A stretch of DNA of 64,000 bases, taken from assembly GCA_039027855.1 (NCBI GenBank), contig JBCCJI010000002.1:1-64000 (forward strand), given 5' to 3'. This document shows positions 19,384-27,184 of this stretch, piece by piece; the stretch's first letter is position 1; each line of letters starts with the position of its first letter. Origin of the DNA: Thermohalobaculum sp039027855. Its GTDB lineage: Bacteria; Pseudomonadota; Alphaproteobacteria; Rhodobacterales; Rhodobacteraceae. The notes under the pieces were generated by a model, which did no database searches, had not been told where the DNA came from, and worked only from the letters and a program-made list of their open reading frames with translations. The position numbers were made by a program, and so were the translations under genes.

Positions 19384-19563
19384 TCAGGTCGGGACGTTGA
19401 AGTCGTCGGCCTGCGTGTACAGGAACTCGATCTCGTCAACGATGGTCTGAACCTCGTCACTCAGCAAACCAACGGTGCCAACACCCAGGATGAGCAGCCC
19501 CGCGGCAAGCGCGACCCAGTCGATGGTCACGGCACCGCTCTCATTCTTAAGAAAGCTTTTCAT
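19384..19563 (-). CDS. flp: Flp-type pilin (operon-proximal to cpaB)
   Basis: A 59-residue prepilin, MKSFLKNESGAVTIDWVALA followed by a hydrophobic helix and an acidic C-terminus. CpaA would cleave after the Gly at residue 10. The usual Glu-Tyr pair of the Flp motif appears as Asp-Trp (TIDW), a form I associate with alphaproteobacterial pilins. It is paralogous to the neighbouring pilin, differing mainly after residue 28. It lies downstream of a strong terminator, so it is probably expressed at a lower level together with cpaB. Confidence 0.92.
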   Translation of the reverse strand: MKSFLKNESGAVTIDWVALAAGLLILGVGTVGLLSDEVQTIVDEIEFLYTQADDFNVPT

Positions 19564-19654
19564 GGCCTTCCCTTTCGTCTCATCACTGGCATCGCATGCC
19601 GGCTTTCTACGCCGAACCCGCCGCCCACTGCCTCACGTTGAATAGTAAAAAACG

Positions 19655-19685
19655 AATAAAGGGCGGTGCGATGACCGCACCGCCC
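19655..19685 (-). terminator. Strong rho-independent terminator after the first pilin gene
   Basis: On the minus strand a perfect 10-bp stem (19661-19670 with 19676-19685, GGGCGGTGCG arms, 5-nt loop) is followed by TTTATTCGTTTTTTA. It lies 15 nt after the stop of the promoter-proximal pilin gene and before the second pilin gene. This is a classic attenuator between an abundant pilin and its assembly genes. Confidence 0.88.
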
Positions 19686-19699
19686 ATCATGACCTTAGA

Positions 19700-19879
19700 T
19701 CAGGTCGGCGCGCTGACGCTGGTCGCCTGGCCGAGCGACGACTCAATGGCGTCGACAACGGTCTGCAGCTCTTCGGTCAGCAGGCCGACAATGGCCACGC
19801 CGAGGATCAGAAGGCCGGCAGCAAGCGCAACCCAGTCGATGGTGACGGCGCCGCTCTCGTCGTTCAGGAAGTTCATCAT
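19700..19879 (-). CDS. flp: Flp-type major pilin candidate
   Basis: A 58-59 residue prepilin, MNFLNDESGAVTIDWVALA followed by AGLLILGVAIVGLL and a Ser/Ala-rich end. Cleavage is expected after the Gly in ESG. ATGs occur at 19879 and 19876, with GGAGAGAG just upstream. It is the promoter-proximal gene of the Tad run and is followed directly by a strong terminator, so it is the likely major pilin. The second copy at 19384-19563 shares the first 28 or so residues almost exactly. Confidence 0.93.
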   Translation of the reverse strand: MMNFLNDESGAVTIDWVALAAGLLILGVAIVGLLTEELQTVVDAIESSLGQATSVSAPT

Positions 19880-20084
19880 GGTCTCTCTCCACAGAGCATT
19901 TGATCAAACATTTCCGACCTGGTCCCGCAGGTCGGTCTGGGAAATTGCGGTTCCTCGCCCCAACTCCCTCACTGAGTAGGTAGCACCGCAGGGCTAGCGA
20001 TGCAAAGCAACATTGACCGAAAAGCTCGAGATGCGCAGCTTTCAACTTGAGGAGACGGCATCTTGCAAAGAAAAAGGCGCCATC

Positions 20085-20119
20085 GCCTCAATTGAAGGCA
20101 GGGGAGGTTCAATTGAGGC
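20085..20119. promoter_or_regulatory. 12-bp perfect inverted repeat upstream of transglycosylase gene
   Basis: GCCTCAATTGAA (20085-20096) and TTCAATTGAGGC (20108-20119) are exact reverse complements separated by 11 nt. A related TTCAACTTGAGG lies at 20041-20052. The repeat sits 11 nt before the transglycosylase ATG, in the divergent interval between it and the pilin genes. It could be an operator or a leader hairpin masking translation; the sequence alone does not decide. Confidence 0.6.
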
Positions 20120-20130
20120 AGGAATGTGGC

Positions 20131-20949
20131 ATGCGCGGAACTTGGCTATTCATGCTCGCAACGGCGATTGCTTCATTTTCGGTCGAATCGCTGGCGAATC
20201 CGATCGAGAACAGAGTGCGCGTGGGCGATCGATCCCGGATGCACATCGCACCCGTGCCCCAGCAGGGCAAAAAAATCGTCCTTCCCTCCGCGACCACCCG
20301 TGTGCTTGGCGGCAGACTGCCCGCCGCCGTGCCCGACAGCTATAAGCCAGGGACGCATGACTGGTTCTGGAACCGTCACGCCATCGCCCGATCGGCCGCA
20401 TCGCCGGCGCGCTGGGGTCAGGCGCTCGCGACGGTGAGTGCGCGGCGCATCGGCGGCGAGGGTCTTGTGAGCGCCCGCACCCTCGACCGCGTGATCACCG
20501 AGCACGGGACCCGGATCAGCCGCGTCGCCGACCAGCACGCCGTCTCGGCCGCGCTCGTTGCCGCCGTCATCGCGGTGGAGAGCGCCGGCCGCCAGCGCGC
20601 CGTCAGCCATGCCGGCGCCCAGGGGCTGATGCAGCTGATGCCCGCGACGGCCGAGCGCTTCGGCGTGACCGACAGTTTCAATGCAGATCAGAGTATCGGC
20701 GGCGGGGTGGCCTATCTAAGCTGGTTGCTGAACCGCTTTGACCAGGACCCGATCCTCGCGCTCTCGGGCTATAACGCAGGCGAGGGTGCCGTGGACAAGC
20801 ACAAGGGCGTGCCACCCTTCGCCGAGACGCGCGATTATGTGGTGAAGGTGATGGATGCCGTGGCGGCGGGCAGCCCGCGGTGCCGCCGCGCGCCGATCTC
20901 GCCGCGCCACCCCTGCGATTTCGATACGTCAGGCCTGACCACCAACTAG
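20131..20949 (+). CDS. Secreted lytic transglycosylase (SLT domain)
   Basis: A 272-residue periplasmic protein with a signal peptide (LFMLATAIASFSVESLA). The SLT/lysozyme-like domain covers about residues 140-245: AVIAVESAGRQRAVSHAGA with the catalytic Glu in AVES, QGLMQLMPATAERFGV, and LSGYNAGEGAVDKHKGVPPF. It cleaves peptidoglycan glycan strands to anhydro ends. It is divergent from the pilin genes, and such enzymes often open the wall for pili or secretion machines, so a link to the Tad system is plausible but inferred. The ATG at 20131 is chosen because the signal peptide starts there. Confidence 0.93.
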   Translation: MRGTWLFMLATAIASFSVESLANPIENRVRVGDRSRMHIAPVPQQGKKIVLPSATTRVLGGRLPAAVPDSYKPGTHDWFWNRHAIARSAASPARWGQALATVSARRIGGEGLVSARTLDRVITEHGTRISRVADQHAVSAALVAAVIAVESAGRQRAVSHAGAQGLMQLMPATAERFGVTDSFNADQSIGGGVAYLSWLLNRFDQDPILALSGYNAGEGAVDKHKGVPPFAETRDYVVKVMDAVAAGSPRCRRAPISPRHPCDFDTSGLTTN

Positions 20950-20953
20950 GGCC

Positions 20954-21000
20954 GGCGGCGCGACCCGGGTGCAGCGCCTGAGACGGCGCCGCCTGTTTTT
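20954..21000 (+). terminator. Likely terminator after transglycosylase gene
   Basis: GGCGGCGC (20954-20961) can pair with GCGCCGCC (20986-20993) over an internal hairpin region. A TGTTTTT run follows to 21000. The placement directly after the stop codon supports a rho-independent terminator, though the loop is long. Confidence 0.5.
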
Positions 21001-21017
21001 AAGGCGTCTGAGGCGTC

Positions 21018-21644
21018 TCAGGCGACCAACGTCGCCTCGGTCTGCGCCTCGACGGTGGCCATCTCGACCTCTGGCGCTAGCTCGGCGATCTTCAGGCCGC
21101 CGTCGACCACGTCGAAGACGCCGAGATTAGTGATAATGCGGTTGACCACGCCCTTGCCCGTTAGCGGCAGCGTGCAGGCCTTCAGCAGCTTGCTCTCACC
21201 TTTCTTGTTGGCGTGATCCATGATCACCACCACCCGCTTGACGCCCGCCACAAGGTCCATGGCGCCGCCCATGCCCTTCACCAGCTTGCCGGGGATCATC
21301 CAGTTGGCGAGGTCGCCGTTCTCCGCGACCTCCATCGCGCCGAGGATGGCGATGTCGATATGGCCACCCCGGATCATCGCAAAGCTGGTGGACGACGAGA
21401 AATAGCTGGTGGTCGGCAGCTCGGTGATCGTCTGCTTGCCGGCATTGATCAGATCGGCGTCGATCTCGTTCTCGGTCGGGAAGGGTCCCATGCCCAGCAT
21501 CCCGTTCTCCGACTGCAGCGTGACATCCACGCCGTCGGGAATGTGGTTGGCCACCAGCGTCGGAATGCCGATGCCGAGATTGCAGTAGAATCCATCCTCG
21601 ATCTCATGCGCCGCGCGGGCAGCCATTTGGTCGCGATCCCAGGG
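21018..21644 (-). CDS. scoB: 3-oxoacid CoA-transferase subunit B
   Basis: A 208-residue beta subunit of a succinyl-CoA:3-ketoacid-type CoA-transferase, which moves CoA between succinyl-CoA and acetoacetate in ketone-body and PHB catabolism. The family fingerprint is intact: NLGIGIPTLVANHIPDG, then QSENGMLGMGPFP carrying the catalytic Glu in SENG, then GGHIDIAILGAMEV and WMIPGKLVKGMGGAMDLV. The ATG at 21644 follows GAGGAGA. It is the last gene of the minus-strand run, separated from subunit A by three small genes instead of adjoining it. Confidence 0.94.
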   Translation of the reverse strand, partial: PWDRDQMAARAAHEIEDGFYCNLGIGIPTLVANHIPDGVDVTLQSENGMLGMGPFPTENEIDADLINAGKQTITELPTTSYFSSSTSFAMIRGGHIDIAILGAMEVAENGDLANWMIPGKLVKGMGGAMDLVAGVKRVVVIMDHANKKGESKLLKACTLPLTGKGVVNRIITNLGVFDVVDGGLKIAELAPEVEMATVEAQTEATLVA

Positions 21645-21749
21645 CATCGTGCTCTCCTCGGTATTGTCTGGCGCGGTCATAGCGCCCCGATGCCGCGCTG
21701 CAAAGCCGGCTACACGGTCTTCATCACGACGAGAGCTGCATCTGGCGGT

Positions 21750-22388
21750 TCATCGCCCGCGCTTCAGGCGCTGCTTCGCAGTGTTGCGGATCGCCTTCGC
21801 CCGCCCTTCAACCGCCAGTCTTGCCAACGCGAGCGCTGTCACAGGCAGATGGTTGACCAACCAGCGCTCCATAACGCTGTCGCGATTTCCTTGACCATCC
21901 TTGTCCCAGGCAAAGCGTAGAGCCGCATCTTGATGTGACGGTTCGTGGGGATTGTAGGAAAGTGCCTCCTTCAGTGTCCGACGGCGGCCGGCCACGCGGA
22001 TATAGGAGTCGTCGATCTCCAGCGAGATCAACCGCGCCCGCTGCGACGCCGTAACGATGGGACAGTCGATCAGGTTAAGCAGCAAAGAGGCCCCGATGCT
22101 GGGCATATCCGGAGGGGCATGAACCTCCGCGATGCCGGCGTCGACAAGCGCATCGAACACGGCATCGCTCACCGTCTTCCGGCTCTCGATGAAACGCATG
22201 AAGGCGGACCAGCGATGATGTTCCGGGCTCTGATAGTAACCGAGTTCCTCGTCATCCGGGTTGGCGCAGGCCCGGTCGTAGAGTTCGGCTTGTGCGACAA
22301 CCTCCTCGGCGCTGACCACGCCCGCTCGTAGCCATGGCTCGGAATAGCCGAGGCGTCGCATCGCCAAGCCAATCTCAGCCGACGTCAC
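21750..22388 (-). CDS. Unknown protein between CoA-transferase subunits
   Basis: A 212-residue soluble protein, no family recognised. The N-terminus (TSAEIGLAMRRLGYSEPWLRAG) is helical, the middle is acidic (ANPDDEELGYYQSPEHHRW), and a later part reads RARLISLEIDDSYIRVAGRR. The basic C-terminus is KAIRNTAKQRLKRGR. There is no signal peptide or membrane segment. A GTG at 22388 overlaps the upstream stop as GTGA; an ATG at 22361 is the alternative. Tight coupling to the genes above it suggests a shared role with the CoA-transferase, but none can be named. Confidence 0.65.
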   Translation of the reverse strand: MTSAEIGLAMRRLGYSEPWLRAGVVSAEEVVAQAELYDRACANPDDEELGYYQSPEHHRWSAFMRFIESRKTVSDAVFDALVDAGIAEVHAPPDMPSIGASLLLNLIDCPIVTASQRARLISLEIDDSYIRVAGRRRTLKEALSYNPHEPSHQDAALRFAWDKDGQGNRDSVMERWLVNHLPVTALALARLAVEGRAKAIRNTAKQRLKRGR

Positions 22389-22603
22389 CACCTGGTCGCT
22401 CGGACCGTCGGCTGCTCGAAGCGCTGATCATGCGTCGCCCGGATGTCGCGGACGACGGCAATGCCCGGCAGGTGGATCCGGTCGACCTCGATCTGGCCGA
22501 GCGCGACCCAGTGTTCGATGCCGCTGCCCGGATGGCAGTCGTAGTCCTCCTCGGTATCAGGTGCTGCCAGCCGATCACGATGCGCAGACAGCTCAGCGCT
22601 CAT
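22385..22603 (-). CDS. Small ORF carrying a copy of the CoA-transferase subunit A tail
   Basis: A 72-residue ORF. Its last 40 residues (LGQIEVDRIHLPGIAVVRDI and onward) align closely, without gaps, with the C-terminus of the upstream subunit A (PGQIDADQIHLPGIFVDRII and onward), and the matching DNA is also very similar. The first 30 residues (SAHRDRLAAPDTEEDYDCHP) have no counterpart there. It overlaps the preceding ORF by 11 nt and the next by 4 nt. It could be a relic of a duplicated subunit A gene or a retained accessory peptide. The catalytic core is absent, so it cannot be a transferase alone. Confidence 0.6.
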   Translation of the reverse strand: MSAELSAHRDRLAAPDTEEDYDCHPGSGIEHWVALGQIEVDRIHLPGIAVVRDIRATHDQRFEQPTVRATRW

Positions 22604-22799
22604 TCTCGGTGCCGGCGGTGCGCCCGTCGGCCCGATCGGCGGCGAGCGTCGCCATGAGCATCGCGACATCGGTCACCAGCCGCGGAATGTCGGCCACCTT
22701 CTCCTGTCCGAATTCGGCGATGGCCACCCGGCGGGCCTCGGCCAGGTACCGGCGCGCCTCATGACCGAGCGCACCGATATCGTCCGACCGTCCCGCCAT
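22593..22799 (-). CDS. Small helical protein coupled to scoA
   Basis: A 68-residue ORF starting at an ATG that overlaps the scoA stop as ATGA. It reads as helices (ALGHEARRYLAEARRVAIAE, DVAMLMATLAADRAD) with no membrane segment; no family is recognised. Translational coupling to scoA and the following ORF argues that it is translated. It could be a small partner protein of the CoA-transferase operon or a degenerate insertion. Confidence 0.5.
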   Translation of the reverse strand: MAGRSDDIGALGHEARRYLAEARRVAIAEFGQEKVADIPRLVTDVAMLMATLAADRADGRTAGTENER

Positions 22800-23494
22800 C
22801 ACGCCGCGCGGAGCGTGCGCTTCTCGATGCGCTTTTCGTGCGCCGCCTGGATGATGCGGTCGACGAAAATGCCCGGAAGGTGGATCTGGTCGGCGTCGAT
22901 CTGGCCAGGTTCCACCAGTTCCTCGACCTCGACGACGCAGAGCTTGCCCGCCATTGCGCATTCCGGGTTGAAGTTGCGCGAGGTCTTACGGAACACGAGG
23001 TTGCCTGACGTGTCGCCCTTCCAGGCCTTCACGATGGAGAGATCGGCTACGATCCCCCGCTCAAGGATGTAGGTCTCGCCGTCGAAATCCTTGTGCTCCT
23101 TGCCCTCGGCGACCTGCGTGCCGACGCCGGTCTTGGTGTAGAAGCCCGGGATGCCGGCACCGCCTGCGCGCAGTCGCTCGGCCAGGGTGCCCTGGGGGTT
23201 GAACTCGATCTCCAGATCGCCGCCGAGGTATTGCTGCATGAAGATGTCGTTCTCGCCCACATAGGACGAGATCATCTTGGTGATCTGCTTGTCATGGAGC
23301 AGGAGGCCGAGGCCGAAATCATCGACGCCGCAGTTGTTCGACGCAATGGTCAGATCGCGAGTGCCCGCGCTCACGATGGCCTTGATCAGGTTCTCAGGGA
23401 TACCGCATAGCCCAAAGCCGCCCGCCGCGATCGTCATGCCGTCGAAGAGCGCGCCGTCCAAAGCGGCGGTTGCATCGGAAAAAACCTTCTTCAT
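22799..23494 (-). CDS. scoA: 3-oxoacid CoA-transferase subunit A
   Basis: A 231-residue alpha subunit of the same CoA-transferase. It shows the family opening KKVFSDATAALDGALFDGMT, the glycine-rich GGFGLCGIPENLI, the IASNNCGVDDFGLG segment, and the C-terminal GQIDADQIHLPGIFVDRI tail. The ATG at 23494 is used; the longer open frame upstream has no family match. Length is standard. It leads a five-gene minus-strand run ending in scoB. A diverged copy of its C-terminal tail is found 200 nt further down the operon. Confidence 0.94.
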   Translation of the reverse strand: MKKVFSDATAALDGALFDGMTIAAGGFGLCGIPENLIKAIVSAGTRDLTIASNNCGVDDFGLGLLLHDKQITKMISSYVGENDIFMQQYLGGDLEIEFNPQGTLAERLRAGGAGIPGFYTKTGVGTQVAEGKEHKDFDGETYILERGIVADLSIVKAWKGDTSGNLVFRKTSRNFNPECAMAGKLCVVEVEELVEPGQIDADQIHLPGIFVDRIIQAAHEKRIEKRTLRAA

Positions 23495-23657
23495 GGGGCG
23501 TGGCTCCTCTCGTGGCGGGGTTGCCATCTCGCGTCGCACCATGGCCCGGGAGTGTCAACCGCAGGCCGGGGCGGGCGAGAGCGCGCCCGCGATGCAGAGC
23601 ACGCCCAGGGACGAAAGGGCGTGGAGCGGCGCCCTCTCAGCTGTCACTGCGCCATGT

Positions 23658-24620
23658 TCAGAGATTGAGCTGGTAGCTGGCGGGGATGTAGCGGAAACCG
23701 TCGCCCATCGCCTCGACATAGCCGAGTGCCGGGGGTGGCATGTGGTACCCAATGAAGGGCACCCGGTCGGCCGCCAACATGCCGAAGATCTCCTTGCGCC
23801 GCGCGGCCGCCGCCTCTTTGTCCATGTCGAAGCGGACATGCCAATCGGGCCGCTGCAGCGACATCACGTAGTGATTGGCGGTGTCGGAGGTGATCGCCAG
23901 CCGCTCGCCCTCGCTTTCGAGGTGGTAGATCATGTGGCCCGGCGTATGGCCCGAGCCGTCGATCGCCTCGATCCCCGAGATGACGGCATCGCCGGGGCCG
24001 ACCATGCGCGACTGCTCGGCAAAGGGCAGTACGTTGCTCTCGATCAGCGCGACGAGACCGGCACGGTTGGCGGGGATATCGCCGGTCGTCCAGTAATCGA
24101 ACTCGGCAGCGCCCATGGCATAGGCGGCGTTGGGGAAGGCCGCTTCGCCGTTCTCCAGCATCCCGCCGATGTGGTCGGGGTGGAAATGGGTGATGACCAC
24201 ATGGGTGATGTCACCCGGCGCGATACCAAGCTCGGCCAGCCGTTCGATCAGCCGGCCGCGGCCGGGGCGGCGCCCCTCGCCATTGCCGGTGTCGAACAGG
24301 ATCAGTTCGGCGCCGGTATTGACCAGCGTCACCGTGAAGAAGGCCTCGAAGCGGGCGGGAGGCAGGAAATTCTCCTCGGCCAGCGCGGCGACATCGTCGG
24401 CGGTGACGTTCTGGCCGAAGGTCGGATGCATGCTGTCGCCCTGCACCACGCCATCGAGGATCGAGGTCACCTCGAAGGCGCCGATGCGAAAGCGCCAGAA
24501 CCAGGGGCGGAGGTTGCCCTGCAGCGGCGTCGCAGCAAGACCCGCTGACGGCAGGGCGAGGCTGGCAGCGGCGCCGGCGATCAGGCCGCGCCGGTTGAGA
24601 GTCATGTCGCGCGCTTTCAT
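23658..24620 (-). CDS. Secreted MBL-fold metallo-hydrolase
   Basis: A 320-residue metallo-beta-lactamase-fold protein. The N-terminus LNRRGLIAGAAASLALPSAG has a twin-arginine look (NRRG) and an Ala-rich signal, so export by Tat is likely. The metal motif THFHPDHIGG, the preceding LILFDTGNGEG strand, the later GSGHTPGHM and the SDTANH segment provide the two-metal site. The substrate is not shown; such periplasmic enzymes include lactonases. The ATG at 24620 fits the signal peptide. Confidence 0.9.
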   Translation of the reverse strand: MKARDMTLNRRGLIAGAAASLALPSAGLAATPLQGNLRPWFWRFRIGAFEVTSILDGVVQGDSMHPTFGQNVTADDVAALAEENFLPPARFEAFFTVTLVNTGAELILFDTGNGEGRRPGRGRLIERLAELGIAPGDITHVVITHFHPDHIGGMLENGEAAFPNAAYAMGAAEFDYWTTGDIPANRAGLVALIESNVLPFAEQSRMVGPGDAVISGIEAIDGSGHTPGHMIYHLESEGERLAITSDTANHYVMSLQRPDWHVRFDMDKEAAAARRKEIFGMLAADRVPFIGYHMPPPALGYVEAMGDGFRYIPASYQLNL

Positions 24621-24822
24621 GGCGGTTCTCCGGGTGCTGTTTCCTCCGCAGGGCGCAGCGCGCACCACTGCGTGCCCCGCGAGTTAGGCCGCTCGAACGG
24701 ACCGGCGAGTAACGGATCGGAGACTGACCGCGCGCCGGGCGCCGGGCCCGAGCGCGCCGGGCGCTGATCGGAGGGACAGGCATCGGTTGATGCGACCACC
24801 GCCAAAAACAGCGCCTTCAGTT

Positions 24823-26973
24823 TCAGCCGGTGTGACGCCTCGGCGGAGGCAGTCGGCTGACGCCGTGGGCGGTCTTGTCCCAGTAACTCGGCGCCACGAA
24901 GAGCTCGATCACCGCCTTCCAGGACGCGACGGCGCCAAGGGTCCAATAGAAAGGCATCACCGGTAGCCAGATCAGCAGTCCCGGCATCCCCCGGCGCCAG
25001 AGCGCGCGCGCCGCGGCCACGGCCATGACGGCCTGCCCGGCGATCAGCGATGCACCGACGGCGAGCGGCAACCACTGGGCCGTGGTGGCGCCATCCCCGC
25101 CAGCGCCTGCCCGCGATGCGGTCAGCCAATCGGTCAGCACGCCCTCGCCCGTGATCCAGCCTACCGCCAGCACCGCCCAGAACAGCGGCATGGCCAGGTA
25201 GGCCACCATGCCGCCAAGAAACAGCACGTTGAAGGCCAGGGCACCGATCACCCCCATCTCGCCGATCAGGGATCGCGGACGGCGCAGGTGACCCATCCAG
25301 GTGAGCGCAAACCCCTTCAGCCAACGCGAGCGCTGTCGCATCCAGGGCCAGAGGCGGCAATTCGCCTCCTCCTCGGTCCGGCTGTCGATCAGGCGGGTGC
25401 GCCAGCCACGCCGGTAGAGCCGCATGCCGAGATCGGCGTCCTCGGTGACGTTATGGGCGTCCCAGCCGTCGCAATCCTCCAGCGCGGCGCGTCGGAAATA
25501 GACCGAAGTCCCGCCGAGCGGCATCGGCAGGCCCAGCCGCTCCCAACCGCGCAACAGGACGTCGAACCAGATCGAGTATTCGATCTGGAAACAGCGGCTC
25601 ACCCAGTTCTCCCGCGCGTTGTGGAAGGAGAGCTGGCACTGCACACAGCCATAGCCGGACGGCAGCGCCGCGAAGGCCGAGGTGACGGCGCGCAGTTGCC
25701 CGCGTTCGGGCCGATCCTCCGCATCCAGGATACCGATCACCGCACCGCGGCAGAACGAGAGCGCATAGTTCAGCGCGCGCGGCTTGGTGCGCGGCCGACC
25801 GGGCGGGACGATCAGCATCGTGACGCCCGCCGGCAGCACCCGCGCCGAAAGCGCCGACCGCGTCGGCGCGTCATCTGCCTCCACCACCAGCTTGGTCTCG
25901 ATCCGATCGGCCGGGTAGTCGAGCGCGGTGATCGCGTCGAGGACATGATCCACCATCCCCGCCTCGCGGTAGAGCGGCACGAGCAGGCTGACCATGGGAA
26001 GCGCAGCCTCGGCGGCTGCCCTGGCCTCCGCCTCGCTCTCTCCTGCGGCGCGTGGGGGCGGTGGTGCGGTGCCGGTCGCGCGCCAACCGGCGATCAGCGC
26101 GCCCAGACGAAACCCGGTGGTGAGCAAGTTGAGACCGAGGACGAGCGCGATCAGCGCCGGCAAGACGAGGCCTGCCTGCAACGTGAGCGCCACCAGAAAG
26201 CCCGACAGCATCACCGCCGCGACGACCCGCATCGAGACCAGGCCACGCACGCTCTCTCCCTCGGGAAGGCGGTGGGTCGACACCGCCGCCAGAACGCCAT
26301 CGAAACGACGTGCAAAGGCGCGGTCGAGCGCCTCTGGCGCCACCTCCACGAAAAGGGCGTCGGGAGGCGAGAGACCGAGGCGCCGCGCCATGACGCCCAG
26401 CGCCAGCGTACCGTCGGTCGCCCAGACGATCTGGCCCGCAATCTCGCGCCACGGGATGACCCGCAGCCGCATCCAGAGCATAGGCTGCGCCCGGCCCTCG
26501 AACAGCGTCGGGTCTGGGGGGTCGGCGTCGAGATCGGCGACCCCGAGGCCCGGCTCCGATAGCGAGAGGTCGCGCCGGGGGGCTTCGCGCGCGTCCGCGG
26601 GACCGCTCGCGGCACGCCGTGCCGCCGGGTCGTGGAGCGTGACCGCTGACGCCTCGCTTCCGGGCAGGGAGCGACCGCCGACGAGCGCCCGTCCAAGTGC
26701 CCGGCCCCAGGTGGGCGTCGCCTCCGCCATGCCGGCAGGCGCGGCCAAGCCAAATCCGTCCTTTTCGCCCGTCGATCCGTCCTCGAAATCGGGATCAACC
26801 TCTGCGCGCGCAGTGGCCGCCAGGCCCACGGCGCTTGGCGCTATTAGGGCGCCGGCTTGGGCGGGCGTGCTCGCCGTCGCTTCGTTTCGCCTGTCCGGAT
26901 CTCGGCGATCCGCATCGCCGTCAAGGGCATCGCTCCGCTGGATCGGTAGCGGCACGCCATGGGGCGGGTTCAT
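24823..26973 (-). CDS. Membrane glycosyltransferase, family 2 (BcsA-like)
   Basis: A 716-residue processive-type GT2 enzyme. An N-terminal region of about 170 residues is disordered and Ala/Asp-rich. A small domain (LRVIPWREIAGQIVWATDGT) resembles the N-terminal module of some exopolysaccharide GTs. Two membrane helices precede the catalytic domain with VSLLVPLYREAGM, ILDAEDRPERGQL (DxD-like), TEDADLG and QRSRWLKG (the Q-x-x-R-W motif). Four more helices follow. It should polymerise or extend a polysaccharide from a nucleotide sugar at the inner membrane; product unknown. The ATG at 26973 is chosen over a longer shadow extension. Confidence 0.88.
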   Translation of the reverse strand: MNPPHGVPLPIQRSDALDGDADRRDPDRRNEATASTPAQAGALIAPSAVGLAATARAEVDPDFEDGSTGEKDGFGLAAPAGMAEATPTWGRALGRALVGGRSLPGSEASAVTLHDPAARRAASGPADAREAPRRDLSLSEPGLGVADLDADPPDPTLFEGRAQPMLWMRLRVIPWREIAGQIVWATDGTLALGVMARRLGLSPPDALFVEVAPEALDRAFARRFDGVLAAVSTHRLPEGESVRGLVSMRVVAAVMLSGFLVALTLQAGLVLPALIALVLGLNLLTTGFRLGALIAGWRATGTAPPPPRAAGESEAEARAAAEAALPMVSLLVPLYREAGMVDHVLDAITALDYPADRIETKLVVEADDAPTRSALSARVLPAGVTMLIVPPGRPRTKPRALNYALSFCRGAVIGILDAEDRPERGQLRAVTSAFAALPSGYGCVQCQLSFHNARENWVSRCFQIEYSIWFDVLLRGWERLGLPMPLGGTSVYFRRAALEDCDGWDAHNVTEDADLGMRLYRRGWRTRLIDSRTEEEANCRLWPWMRQRSRWLKGFALTWMGHLRRPRSLIGEMGVIGALAFNVLFLGGMVAYLAMPLFWAVLAVGWITGEGVLTDWLTASRAGAGGDGATTAQWLPLAVGASLIAGQAVMAVAAARALWRRGMPGLLIWLPVMPFYWTLGAVASWKAVIELFVAPSYWDKTAHGVSRLPPPRRHTG

Positions 26974-27184
26974 GGAGCGCCACCGGTGGCACGTCCCTGA
27001 TGATCCCCATGATAATCGTCGTCTCGCCGCCCAAACACGCCGGCCTCCGTCGCACGCAATAACGCTCACACGACGCTCAAGGTCCCTCACTATGCTTAAC
27101 CGGGTGTTATTCGATCAGTCGCGGTCTGAAACCGACGCTGGCCCCGGCCCGCTATGCGGCGCCAAAGACCGACATCTCGGTCAA

